Shown: positions 17,999 through 26,269, counted from the first letter of the stretch. The stretch is DNA of 40,234 nucleotides from Chloroflexota bacterium (GCA_016781485.1 JADDQH010000021.1:1-40234), one strand, 5' to 3'. Translations and numbers: made by a program. The notes: generated by a model from the sequence alone, not told the origin.

Positions 17999-20900
17999 TC
18001 AGAGCTCCCAGGTGATCGACAGCGTCGGGTCGGGCGTGTACGAGCAGAACGTCCCGGTGTGCACCGAGACGGCGAGGTGCCGACCGAGCGGCCGGCTGTG
18101 CGTCTCGATCCGATGCATCGCCGCCCGGATCGCCTTGCCCACGCTCAGGCGGGCGCGCTCGGCCGCCGAGGCGACGACGCGCGAACGACCGCCCAGTCCG
18201 AGTGACGCGGCGAGCTCCTGCACGAGGAGGTCACGTTCGACGCGAAGCCGGGAGATGCGTTCCGGATCGTTCCATCCCTCGGCTTCTGCGATCTCGCCCT
18301 CGAGCTCCGTAAGCCGCTCCCGGTATGCGTCCCGGGCCTGTGCGTCGAGGACTTCGCCTGCGTCCCCGAAGCCGGGCGGCCCGATGTCAGCAGCCGCCGG
18401 TCGACCGTCGCCCGCAACGACCGCCTGCGGATCGCGCTCGGCCGCGACGAGGTCGAGGACGTGGATCTCGCGGCCGGGGACGGCGAGCAGGCGGGCGAGA
18501 TACCGCAACCCCTTCGCGTCGTGCAGCCGGAAGCTGTCGCCGCCGAAGCCGATCGTCCAGTACTCGCCGTCCCTCCGGAACACGCCGGTGTGCGACGTCG
18601 CCTCGCCGCGCCCAACGCCCGCGAGCTCTTCCGTCGCCATCTTCCCCTTGGAGGCGTCTGCTGAGACCGGTGCAGGATCCAGGCGCGAGAGTCGGGCCTC
18701 GAGGGCCGTCATGCCCAGCTCCCGGGCGGTCGCCCATGCCGCGCGGAGCAGCGCGGCAGCTCGCCCCCGATCGCCCCCTGCATCGCGGTCCAGAAGCATC
18801 CGGGCGAAGTCCGCCTGCGTGTGCGCGGTCCACGGGCGCGCGCCCATCCGCTCGGTGAGGCGGATCCCATCCTCGAAATGCCGCTCGGCGTCGTCCAGGC
18901 GCCCCAGCGTGGTCGCGAGCAACCCGAGGTACCGGTCGACGGCACCGACGCTTCCCGCACCGTGCCCGATCGCGTGGCGGCCTGCGAACCCTGCCAGCTG
19001 CCGGTAGAGCGTCTCGGCTGCCGCGCTGTCCTCGAGGCGCGACGCCGCCTCACTCGCGAGGCTGATCCCCAGTAGCCACTGGCTGTCGCGATAGAGGACC
19101 CGGAACTCGTCGCGGGCCAGCTCCGCGAACTCCGCGCGTGCCTCGTCGATTCGGCCGAGCTCGAAGAGCAGACAGACGAGCGCGGCGCGGTGGAACGGGT
19201 ACCACGGGAACTGGTCGACGAGCGCGCGCAGGGTCCCCTCTTCCTCTGCCAGACGACCCTGCTCCCGGCGCAACAGGAACCGGTGGATGCCGGCCTCGGA
19301 TACGTCATCGTGGATGGGATTGATCGGATGCCCGGGCTGGACCTCTCCCTCGATCGACTCCTCGGCGTGGTCGTAAGCCCCTTCGAGGAGTGCCAGGACG
19401 GACCGGTACGTCCGGAGCGCGTGCACGTCGACCGGCTGGCGGAGCTCGGTCGCCATCCGCTCCACGATCTCGAGGTGCACCTTCGCCTCGGGGATCATGC
19501 CGAGGTCGATGTACGCCGCGTGGAGCGTCTGATGGCCGTCAGCCGTCCGCTCGGGGTCGCCAGCTGCCGTCGCGACCGCGAGGAGCTCGGTCGCCGTGCC
19601 GAGCCTCTCCTCCGGGTTCTCGGGCCAGTAGGTCGCCCAGTAACGACCCACGAGCGCGTAACTCAACGTCGCGGGGTCGCCGAGCCCCCGCGCGAGATCG
19701 ACACCTTCCCCGCTCAGCTCGGCGCTGTGCTCTCGGTGTTCGGGCGAGCTCCGCCAGGCGCACGCGAGTCGGGCGAGCAGCCGGACCCGCAGCGGACGGT
19801 CGGCATCGCGGAGCATCTCGAGCGCGTCCTGCAGCAGCGGGATGAGGTGCGGGTCGCGGCCGACTCGCGTCCAGATGAACCGCCCGCCGTACCCCAGTGC
19901 TGCGCGCGCCACCCGGCGTGCATCCCCCGTCCGTCGCGCGACCTCCGCCGCTGCGAGGAACGTCCGTCGCGCGGCCACGAGGTCGCCGGCGCGCGATTCG
20001 GAATCGCCGATCGTGATCAGGAGCTCGGCACGAGCGGCATCGTCCCGGGGCGCGTCGGCGTCGAGCGCATGCAACGCCATCCGATACAGCCGGACGGCGT
20101 CCTCGTATGCGAGCGCCTTCGCCGCCTCGTCTCCGGCACGCCGCGCGTACTCGACGATCCTCTCGGTATCGCCCGCCTGGCCGCCCTCGTAGAAGTGATG
20201 GGCCAGCTCCGCATAGTGAGGTTCGGCCGCGCGCGAGTAGAGCTCCTCCAGGACCTCACCGATGCGCCGGTGGAGTCGCATCCGGCGAGCCGGGCTGAGC
20301 TCGTCGTACAGCGTCTCCCGGACGAGCTCGTGCGAGAACCGCAGCCTTCCGAAGCCACCGCTGACGGGCGCGAGCAATCCCACCCGGATCGGTTCGTCCA
20401 GCAGGTCTATCACCTCGTCGGCCTCGTAGCCGCCGACGCGACGCAGCGCCTCGACGCTGAATTCGGGGCCCATCGCCGCCGCGTGCCGGAGCGCGTCCGC
20501 ACTCGCTTCCGCAAGCTGGCCGACTCGCCGCTTGATCACGGCCCGGATCCCGGCCGGGACGACGAGGTGCAGGGACCCCAGCTCGGCCACCTGGTTCAGC
20601 CGGCCCTCGGCGTCCAGCAGACGCACCGCCTCGCCGAGGAAGAGGGGATTACCGCCCGTCTCACGCCACATCAGCGAGGCGACCTGCGTCGGCGGGCGGA
20701 TCCCGGCCGTGCCCGCGATGAACTCCGCGACCGCCTGCTGTGGAAGGCCATGCAGCGTGAGCCGGCGCGTCGCCGGTTCACGGGTCAGCTCCGCGAGCGC
20801 CGAGGTCAGCGGGTGGTCGGACGTGAGTTCGACGTCGCGGTACGTGGCGACGATGAGGATCCGGCTATCGCCCACCTGGCTGGCGAGGAAGCGAAGCAGC

Positions 20901-21439
20901 AGGATCGATGCCGTGTCGGCCGCGTGGAGGTCGTCGAGGACGATCACGAGAGGGACCTCGCGCGCTGCCTCGATGAGGAACGCGCTCACGGAGTCGAAGA
21001 GGCGAAAACGCGCCGATTCCGGGTCCGTCGCAGGCGGGGCGGACAGATCCGGCACGATCGTCGAGACCTCCGGAAGCATCTGCGCGACATCGCCCACCCC
21101 CGCGCCGAGCTGACGGCGGAGCGCGGGGGTGTCGGTGTTGCGGATGTATGACCGGATCGCCTGCACCCACGGCCAATACGCCGGGGCGCCGGCGTCGTCC
21201 CAGCCCCGGCCCCACATCGTCCGGAACCCCCGGCGACGCGCGTGGTCGGCGACGGCGTCCGCAAGTCGGCTCTTGCCGATGCCCGGCTCCCCGGCCAATA
21301 GGATCACGCGCCCTCTCGAGGACGCGGCGTCGTCCAGTCCGCGGAGCAACTCCTCGAGCTCGCGGTCGCGTCCCACGAAGAGGCTGCCTGATCGGTCCTT
21401 GGACGCCCTCACGGCGACTCCGCGTTCTTCTCGAACCAT
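17999..21439 (-). CDS. Large STAND-type AAA ATPase with TPR-like repeats
   Basis: 1146 residues. The N-terminal NTPase has VGRDRELEELLRGL, a Walker A GEPGIGKS at 50-57 and a Walker B VIVLDD at 165-170 followed by LHAAD, typical of the ATPase half of MalT/LuxR-like or adenylate-cyclase-associated regulators. A long helical TPR-like region (about 400-900) follows. The C-terminus is not a LuxR helix-turn-helix. It carries a segment with WTIGFGGDSFRLHDAKGLRYL, a coiled-coil-like helix, and a closing SVGKAIRAAMHRIETHSRPLG, GRHLAVSVHTGTFCSYTPD. This C-terminal module is common in actinobacterial and Chloroflexota ATPases and may read a ligand or bind DNA. Probably a signal-dependent switch; its partner is unknown. 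The gene lies alone, inside the block bounded by the sufD repeats. Confidence 0.88.
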   Translation of the reverse strand: MVREERGVAVRASKDRSGSLFVGRDRELEELLRGLDDAASSRGRVILLAGEPGIGKSRLADAVADHARRRGFRTMWGRGWDDAGAPAYWPWVQAIRSYIRNTDTPALRRQLGAGVGDVAQMLPEVSTIVPDLSAPPATDPESARFRLFDSVSAFLIEAAREVPLVIVLDDLHAADTASILLLRFLASQVGDSRILIVATYRDVELTSDHPLTSALAELTREPATRRLTLHGLPQQAVAEFIAGTAGIRPPTQVASLMWRETGGNPLFLGEAVRLLDAEGRLNQVAELGSLHLVVPAGIRAVIKRRVGQLAEASADALRHAAAMGPEFSVEALRRVGGYEADEVIDLLDEPIRVGLLAPVSGGFGRLRFSHELVRETLYDELSPARRMRLHRRIGEVLEELYSRAAEPHYAELAHHFYEGGQAGDTERIVEYARRAGDEAAKALAYEDAVRLYRMALHALDADAPRDDAARAELLITIGDSESRAGDLVAARRTFLAAAEVARRTGDARRVARAALGYGGRFIWTRVGRDPHLIPLLQDALEMLRDADRPLRVRLLARLACAWRSSPEHREHSAELSGEGVDLARGLGDPATLSYALVGRYWATYWPENPEERLGTATELLAVATAAGDPERTADGHQTLHAAYIDLGMIPEAKVHLEIVERMATELRQPVDVHALRTYRSVLALLEGAYDHAEESIEGEVQPGHPINPIHDDVSEAGIHRFLLRREQGRLAEEEGTLRALVDQFPWYPFHRAALVCLLFELGRIDEARAEFAELARDEFRVLYRDSQWLLGISLASEAASRLEDSAAAETLYRQLAGFAGRHAIGHGAGSVGAVDRYLGLLATTLGRLDDAERHFEDGIRLTERMGARPWTAHTQADFARMLLDRDAGGDRGRAAALLRAAWATARELGMTALEARLSRLDPAPVSADASKGKMATEELAGVGRGEATSHTGVFRRDGEYWTIGFGGDSFRLHDAKGLRYLARLLAVPGREIHVLDLVAAERDPQAVVAGDGRPAAADIGPPGFGDAGEVLDAQARDAYRERLTELEGEIAEAEGWNDPERISRLRVERDLLVQELAASLGLGGRSRVVASAAERARLSVGKAIRAAMHRIETHSRPLGRHLAVSVHTGTFCSYTPDPTLSITWEL

Positions 21440-21525
21440 GCGCCTTGTATCAGCCCGCGCCAGGCGAGGGGATCGGAGCGGAGGTCATCGGCACGGTGCC
21501 GCCGGGTAAGTCTCGCGCTTCGACG

Positions 21526-21919
21526 TCACCGGGCGCTCGGGACTCGCTCTGGCGCCGAACGCCTCGGGAACAGGAGCCACGCGAAGCGGACGGCCATCAG
21601 GGCGTGGAACCCCGCGACCCCCCACGCGAACGCGTTCGTGATGCCCGTCACGCCCCCGTACGCAGTCGATCGGCACGAACGAGACCAGATTCCCGCCGAG
21701 GATCGCCCGTCGCGCCTCGCCGTCCTGGACGTTGCGCCCGAGCCCGTCGACGACGCCGAGCCCGAGCACCGCGGCACCGACCTGTCGGAATGCCAGCTGT
21801 GCGAGAGCGTCCAGACGCGCGCCGAAGACGCCGAGTAGCACGTCCGGAACGACCAGGAGGGCAAGGCCGAAGACGATGCCGTCGACAGCCGCGATCGTCA
21901 GAAGGACGCTGTACGCCAT
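21526..21919 (-). pseudogene. Frameshifted copy of a small four-helix membrane protein
   Basis: The first half (minus strand from the ATG at 21919) reads MAYSVLLTIAAVDGIVFG and continues in one frame to NLVSFVPI. After that the matching sequence (GVTGITNAFAWGVAGFHALM to the stop at 21526) continues in another frame. Comparison with the intact paralogue at 22910-23311 places a small deletion or frameshift near 21665-21672. Residues through the break are otherwise conserved between the copies. If real, the protein loses its last two membrane helices; a sequencing error is possible. It sits divergently to Rieske A, as the intact copy does to the TetR/Rieske B pair. Confidence 0.85.
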
Positions 21920-22045
21920 CCCGAACCCCTCGCTCTGCTGGTCGCTGCCGTCCGCGACCAGCGAAGCTAGTGAGCGCTGCGGAGGCGGCTCGTGTCAAGC
22001 GATGTGCGAGTCGGACGAGGGATGAACGCCCCGAACGCGATGAGC

Positions 22046-22051
22046 GATAGT
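22046..22051 (+). promoter_or_regulatory. Candidate -10 box of Rieske A
   Basis: GATAGT, 6 bases before the ATG, with TGAACG 17 bp upstream (22023-22028). The same GATAGT-N6-ATG arrangement is found at the paralogue Rieske B. A leaderless message is implied. Confidence 0.5.
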
Positions 22052-22057
22052 TCGGCG

Positions 22058-22399
22058 ATGACGAACGTTCGAATGGTCGATGTCGGCGCCGTCGCCGACA
22101 TCCGCGAGGGCGAGCTGCTGATGGTCCAGGTCGACGGGACGAACGTCCTCCTCGTTCGGCAGCACGGTGAGATGCACGCGATGCAGGGGATCTGTTCGCA
22201 CGAGTACTTCGAGCTGGACAAGGGCTTCCTGACCGGCGACTCGATCACCTGCGCGCTCCACCTGTCCCGGTTCCAGCTCGAGACCGGCGAGGCGCTCGAC
22301 CCGCCGGCGGAGCTGCCGCTCGCGAAGTACCCGGTCGTCGTGCGCGACGGGCGGATCCTTCTCGAGCTTCCCGAGGGCGAGGTTCCCGTCAACGAGTAG
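22058..22399 (+). CDS. NirD-like Rieske [2Fe-2S] protein (copy A)
   Basis: 113 residues with the Rieske cluster ligands C46-x-H48 and C65-x2-H68 in ICSHEYFELDKG and TCALHLSRF. Such small soluble Rieske ferredoxins are often encoded inside suf operons of Actinobacteria and relatives, next to sufB and sufD, where they may supply electrons or accept clusters. A close paralogue of identical length lies at 24137. The ATG at 22058 is chosen because both paralogues align from MTxVRMVDV and share a -10 box 6 bases upstream; an ATG at 22040 is the alternative. It is followed 29 bases later by the detached sufD tail, a hint of an old sufD/Rieske neighbourhood. Confidence 0.93.
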   Translation: MTNVRMVDVGAVADIREGELLMVQVDGTNVLLVRQHGEMHAMQGICSHEYFELDKGFLTGDSITCALHLSRFQLETGEALDPPAELPLAKYPVVVRDGRILLELPEGEVPVNE

Positions 22400-22428
22400 C
22401 GGCCCGATAAGCCGTCGCGAGAGCCCAG

Positions 22429-22854
22429 ACGCGCCATGTCGCGGAGGACACGACGGGCGATCTGCTCAGCAAGGGCGTCTTCCTTGACAGAGCGCGAGGC
22501 TACTTGAAGGGCCTGATCGAGATCGAGAAGACGGCCCGGGGAACGGACAGCTTCCTCGGCGAGTTCGCGATGTTGCTGGCGAAGAGGGCGCGCTCGGTCG
22601 CCATCCCGTCACTCGAGATCGACCAGCCGGATGTGCGGCGTGCGAGCCACTCGTCGTCGGTCGGCCCGATCGACGAGTCGCAGATCTTCTACCTCATGAG
22701 CCGCGGGCTCCCACGCGACCTCGCGCGCAAGTTCATCGTGCTCGGCTTCCTGGAGCCGGTCGTGGCCCGGATCCCCCTGACCGACGCTCAGGATCGGCTG
22801 CGCGAGCTTCTCGACCGTAAGTGGCCGTCGGCGGAGAGCGCTCAAGCCGCGTAG
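22429..22854 (+). pseudogene. Detached 3' fragment of sufD (right copy of the direct repeat)
   Basis: Encodes the last 141 residues of SufD with no amino-acid change from the intact gene at 14829-16178. The frame is open from 22411, but has no ATG or GTG; the only usable start is a TTG at 22504, without a ribosome site. It is 426 bp, 9 differences, all synonymous and all in the last about 200 bp, including an AGC to TCG serine switch. A non-functional remnant evolving freely would not show this. It is best read as the 3' end of a once-complete sufD that was separated recently from its 5' part. Confidence 0.9.
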
Positions 22855-22909
22855 GTTCGCCGGCACGGCGCGGCGCCCGCCTGATGCCGATGGTGACTTG
22901 TCCGGCCTC

Positions 22910-23311
22910 TCAACGAGGCGAGAGCTGCGGCTCTGCCAGACGACGCCTTGCGGCGAGGAGCCAGGCGAAGCCGACGGCCATCACAGCGTGGAACGCCGCG
23001 ACGCCCCAGCCGAGCGCGTTCGTCACGCCGGTCGCAGCGGCGTACCCGGCCGTGATCGCGATCGGGACGAACGACACGAGGTTCCCGGCCACGATCGCGC
23101 GGCGCGCTTCGACGTCTTCGGCGTTGCGCCCGAGCCAGTCCACGACCGCCATCCCGAGCACGGCTGCACCGACCTGCCGGAACGCCAGCTGTGCGAGCGT
23201 GTCCGGCCGGGGGCCGAGGATCCCGACGATCAGATCGGGAACCAGCAAGAAGCCCACGCCGAAAACGATGCCGTCGACCGCGGCGATGGTCAGAAGATGC
23301 CTGTAGGTCAC
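22910..23311 (-). CDS. Small four-helix membrane protein (intact copy B)
   Basis: 133 residues with four likely membrane helices: about 6-28 (LLTIAAVDGIVFGVGFLLV), 45-60, 78-98 and 105-125. An amphipathic loop R-P-D-T-L-A-Q-L-A-F-R-Q-V-G lies between helices one and two. No enzymatic motif. A frameshifted paralogue lies at 21526-21919. It is followed on the same strand side by the TetR gene upstream (23363-24088), so the two are probably transcribed together, with this gene second. A target of the TetR regulator is a reasonable guess; function unknown. Confidence 0.82.
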   Translation of the reverse strand: MTYRHLLTIAAVDGIVFGVGFLLVPDLIVGILGPRPDTLAQLAFRQVGAAVLGMAVVDWLGRNAEDVEARRAIVAGNLVSFVPIAITAGYAAATGVTNALGWGVAAFHAVMAVGFAWLLAARRRLAEPQLSPR

Positions 23312-23362
23312 TGTGCCGCCCTCGCTCTGCCGCCCGTACCGTCCGGTGGGCCGCGACGGCAG

Positions 23363-24088
23363 TCAGCGCCTTAAGTCGGCCTCCGTCAAGCGGATCTGGG
23401 GGTTAGCGAAAAACGAGCCGTCCGGTGAAAGTCGGATGACGCACGGGTAGTGATCGGGGTGCGGGAAGCGCGGCGAGATCACCTCGCGTAACCGTCCTAC
23501 GTCACCGCCGCCACGGATGAGCTCAGGGAGTAGCAGTCGCGCGAATCGGCGCCGAGCCGCGGTCGCCGACCAATCACTCCCGATCGTCTCACCGCCGAAC
23601 GAGACCGCGAGGAGCGATTCGGCCATCTCTCGCGCCTCACGGTCGGCGAGGCGGGGAGCGACCCGGGTGAGGATGCTCGCTACGAGCGACTGGTGGAACG
23701 CAAACGTCTCGAGATGCTCCTCGCCCAGGCCACCTTCGTCACCCATCTCCGATGCGAGCCGGACCGCGAGCAGGAAGTCGGCGCGCTCCCAGGCCGCGTG
23801 GTCGAGCCAGAGCCGAAGGTGGACGACAGGGTCCGCCGTGACGGCCCAGAAGCACTCGGGGTCGGGGCGGTTGGCAGCCGAGATCGGGAAGAGAGCGAAG
23901 GCCTTCTTAGACGGGAAGTAGCGGTAGAGCGCAGGCGTGCTCAGCCGGCACGCCGACGCGAGCTGCTTGAGCGTGACGTCGCGATAGCCGTGCTGTCGGA
24001 ACACGGGCGCAGCGAGGTGGTAGAGCTGCTGCCGCCGCGCACGGAGGTCGTCCCCGGTCCGAAGGACGGCGCGCCCGGTGATCGCCAT
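23363..24088 (-). CDS. TetR-family transcriptional regulator
   Basis: 241 residues. The N-terminal DNA-binding domain is typical: AAPVFRQHGYRDVTLKQLAS then a recognition helix in CRLSTPALYRYFPSK (helix-turn-helix about 38-57). The remaining 180 residues are a helical ligand-binding domain with no recognisable ligand. It is divergent from Rieske B, with about 48 bp between starts. A perfect 20-bp palindrome in that gap overlaps the Rieske start. This suggests the regulator represses Rieske B, and perhaps itself and the membrane gene downstream. Copy A of the cassette lacks a TetR gene. Confidence 0.92.
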   Translation of the reverse strand: MAITGRAVLRTGDDLRARRQQLYHLAAPVFRQHGYRDVTLKQLASACRLSTPALYRYFPSKKAFALFPISAANRPDPECFWAVTADPVVHLRLWLDHAAWERADFLLAVRLASEMGDEGGLGEEHLETFAFHQSLVASILTRVAPRLADREAREMAESLLAVSFGGETIGSDWSATAARRRFARLLLPELIRGGGDVGRLREVISPRFPHPDHYPCVIRLSPDGSFFANPQIRLTEADLRR

Positions 24089-24118
24089 CTCGACATCCTC
24101 GGTGAACCGTCAAGCACG

Positions 24119-24138
24119 ATGCGCGATAGTTCGCGCAT
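24119..24138. promoter_or_regulatory. 20-bp palindrome: candidate TetR operator over the Rieske B promoter
   Basis: ATGCGCGA-TAGT-TCGCGCAT: perfect 8-bp arms around 4 bases. It covers the GATAGT -10 box (24125-24130) and the first two bases of the Rieske B start codon, and lies 31 bp from the TetR start. The matching place before Rieske A keeps the GATAGT box but only part of the symmetry. Confidence 0.65.
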
Positions 24139-24478
24139 GACCGATGTCCGGATGGTCGACGTGGCCGCGCTGGCCGACGTACCCGAGGGCACCATGAAGA
24201 TGGTCCAGGTCGACGGGACGGACGTCCTGCTCGTCCATTCCGATGGACAGCTGCACGCGATGCAGGGGATCTGCTCCCACGAATACTTCGAGCTGGACAA
24301 GGGGTTCCTCACCGGAGACTCCGTCACGTGTGCACTTCACCTGTCCCGCTTCGACCTCGAGACGGGCGAAGCGCTCGATCCACCCGCGGAACTTCCCCTC
24401 GTGAAATACCCCGCGGTCGTGGAGGACGGCCGCATCCTGCTCGAGCTTCCGGCGGGAGCCGTCCCCGTCAACGAGTAG
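24137..24478 (+). CDS. NirD-like Rieske [2Fe-2S] protein (copy B)
   Basis: 113 residues, the same length as copy A and very similar, with ligands C46-x-H48 and C65-x2-H68. The ATG at 24137 lies 6 bases after a GATAGT box and inside a perfect palindrome, so translation is probably leaderless and transcription regulated by the divergent TetR protein. Differences from copy A are scattered (for example VPEGTMKM against IREGELLM) and leave the cluster site unchanged. Both copies are therefore likely functional electron carriers; which one serves Fe-S assembly cannot be told. Confidence 0.93.
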   Translation: MTDVRMVDVAALADVPEGTMKMVQVDGTDVLLVHSDGQLHAMQGICSHEYFELDKGFLTGDSVTCALHLSRFDLETGEALDPPAELPLVKYPAVVEDGRILLELPAGAVPVNE

Positions 24479-24547
24479 AGAGTCGAAGGTCTCGGCGGCG
24501 TTTCAAGACTCGGCCAGGTGCGAGTGTCCCCGCGCCGTCTCCTCGTT

Positions 24548-24985
24548 CTAGCGCCAGGGGAGAGCTCCGGGTGACTCCGCCGGTCGAGGTTGCGGAGCGC
24601 GAGGGGGTCGCGGTGTGGGTGTCGGCACCGGCGGACGGCACGGTGGGTTGTCGGGGAAGGCAAGACAGCCCATCAGCCCGTCGTCACCCCGCCTTCGTGC
24701 GACGGTGCGAGATGCCGGAGGCGACGGGACGGGCGGCGTGACAGAGGGAGATGCGCTCGGCACGATCGCCGCGACCGGAGGGCTCGGCCCAGCGTCTCGG
24801 GAAGGGGCAGGCGACGGTCCCGCGAGGGCGACAAGCACGACGGTGGCCAGCGACGCCACGAGCGTGAGGAGGATCACGGATGGCGGGCGCGACGCAACCG
24901 GCGCGACCACCGCTTCCGCCGGCTCCGCGCCGACTTCTGATCCCGCCGGACCACGCATCGACGTCCCCCGGCCCTCGGTCCCCAC
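24548..24985 (-). CDS. Hypothetical membrane-anchored proline-rich protein
   Basis: 145 residues from the GTG at 24985, with a GGGAG about 12 bases upstream. One membrane helix (about 36-56, SVILLTLVASLATVVLVALA) is followed by a Pro/Ser/Arg-rich outside part with two cysteines (GCLAFPDNPPC). No family recognised. It begins 3 bases after the sarcosine-oxidase-like gene, so it is probably the last gene of that unit. An internal ATG at 24958 is an alternative start. Low-complexity composition makes the call less certain than its neighbours. Confidence 0.55.
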   Translation of the reverse strand: MGTEGRGTSMRGPAGSEVGAEPAEAVVAPVASRPPSVILLTLVASLATVVLVALAGPSPAPSRDAGPSPPVAAIVPSASPSVTPPVPSPPASRTVARRRGDDGLMGCLAFPDNPPCRPPVPTPTPRPPRAPQPRPAESPGALPWR

Positions 24986-24988
24986 CGA

Positions 24989-26269
24989 CTAGAACAACTC
25001 CCAGCTTGCCGCCATCTCGTCCCCACCGGTGCGGAGCGCGCTCTTCGCCGACCGGGCACCGAGCCGGAAGCGCGCCTCTTCGGGGCCGTCCTGATCGCCC
25101 TCGGGTGCCCCGTCGAGGCGGGCGACGACGTACTCGCCGATCCGCGGCCCGTGCTTGAACCCGTGCCCTGAGCCTCCTCCTACGAGCCACACGTTCTCCC
25201 ACTCCGGATGCCGATCGATCAGGAAATGCGCGTCCGGCGTCGACTCGTACTGGCACACCCGGGTCTCCACCACCGGGCGGTCGGCCAGTGCCGGGAATCG
25301 GGCACGCAGGTACCGGCGCACGAGTCGAACCGATTCAGGATCGACGAGGCGCTCCCCATTCGAGGGGTCGAATACGGGACCGAGCCTGTCGGGCGCGATC
25401 TTGAAGCCGCGCTCGTCCGTCACCGGTACTCCGTAGTACGCGGCGTCGTAGTCTGCCCAGGCCGGCAGCGCCTCGGCGTGGAACCGGCGGTCACCGGCAG
25501 GTGGCCCGATGAACAGGACGTCCTGTTTGGTGATCCGGATGAGGGGGCCGAGCACGTCCGGGAACAGTCGGGGCAGCCAGGGGCCAGAGGCGAACACGAA
25601 CGAGTCGGCGGTCCACTTCCGTCCTGCCTGGTCCTCCACGGCGTCGAGGCGGCTCCCGTTCGACCGGGGAGGACGGACACCCGCGGTCGCGTACGTGCCG
25701 CCGGCCTGCAGAAAGGCGGTCGTCACCGCCTGACACGCGCGTCGCGCCATCAGCGTGCCAGCGTGCGGCTCGTAGAGCGCGAAGCGGACCCCGTCGTCGG
25801 TCCCGAGCTGGGGCCAGCGGACCGTCAGGTCTTCGGGTCCGAGCCGCTCGTGCGCGATGCCCTCATCCCCGAGCGTCGCCGCGCTCATGTCTTCGAACGC
25901 CCCCTCGCGGTGCGCGAACCAGAGGACGCCCGAGGGTACGAAGAGCCGGACGCCCGACTCGTCCTCCAGCCGGCGGAAGTGCTCAAGCGAGCGTCGAGAC
26001 CAGCGGGTGTACAGGTGGTCGTTGCCGTGCGCGGCGCGCGTGATCCGGGACTCGTCCCCACTCGTGGCCCGCGAGTGACCGGTGCCCCAGGCGTCGAGGA
26101 GCGTCACGCGGCGACCCGTCGCGCGACCGTCGGGGCCAGCCTGTGCCCAATACGCCGTCCACGCACCCATCGTCCCGGCCCCGACGACGATGACGTCGGC
26201 TGTGTGGTCGATGTCGCCGGCCGCGGCGGGGAGGGGCGCGACAACGTCGGGCAGGATGCGCCGGGTCAT
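24989..26269 (-). CDS. FAD-dependent amine/amino-acid oxidase (monomeric sarcosine oxidase-like, DAO family)
   Basis: 426 residues. The FAD-binding GAGTMG is at 30-35. SRATSGDESRITRAAHG matches the sarcosine oxidase/N-methyltryptophan oxidase motif near the flavin, and a cysteine in the VCQYESTPD segment sits where monomeric sarcosine oxidase binds FAD covalently. The C-terminal GGGSGHGFKHGP motif completes the site. Such enzymes oxidise N-methyl or secondary amino acids to an imine with release of hydrogen peroxide. The ATG overlaps the stop of the upstream cyclodeaminase-like gene (ATGA), so both act in one operon, probably amino-acid or imino-acid turnover. The exact substrate is unknown. 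Confidence 0.88.
   Translation of the reverse strand: MTRRILPDVVAPLPAAAGDIDHTADVIVVGAGTMGAWTAYWAQAGPDGRATGRRVTLLDAWGTGHSRATSGDESRITRAAHGNDHLYTRWSRRSLEHFRRLEDESGVRLFVPSGVLWFAHREGAFEDMSAATLGDEGIAHERLGPEDLTVRWPQLGTDDGVRFALYEPHAGTLMARRACQAVTTAFLQAGGTYATAGVRPPRSNGSRLDAVEDQAGRKWTADSFVFASGPWLPRLFPDVLGPLIRITKQDVLFIGPPAGDRRFHAEALPAWADYDAAYYGVPVTDERGFKIAPDRLGPVFDPSNGERLVDPESVRLVRRYLRARFPALADRPVVETRVCQYESTPDAHFLIDRHPEWENVWLVGGGSGHGFKHGPRIGEYVVARLDGAPEGDQDGPEEARFRLGARSAKSALRTGGDEMAASWELF

Noticed and set aside
19190-21151. 653-residue plus-strand frame inside the STAND ATPase
   Set aside because: No motif and arginine/proline-rich composition; antisense shadow of the ATPase.
16179-22428. Transposon or phage between the sufD repeats
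   Set aside because: No transposase, integrase, terminal inverted repeats or phage genes; only the direct-repeat structure supports mobility.
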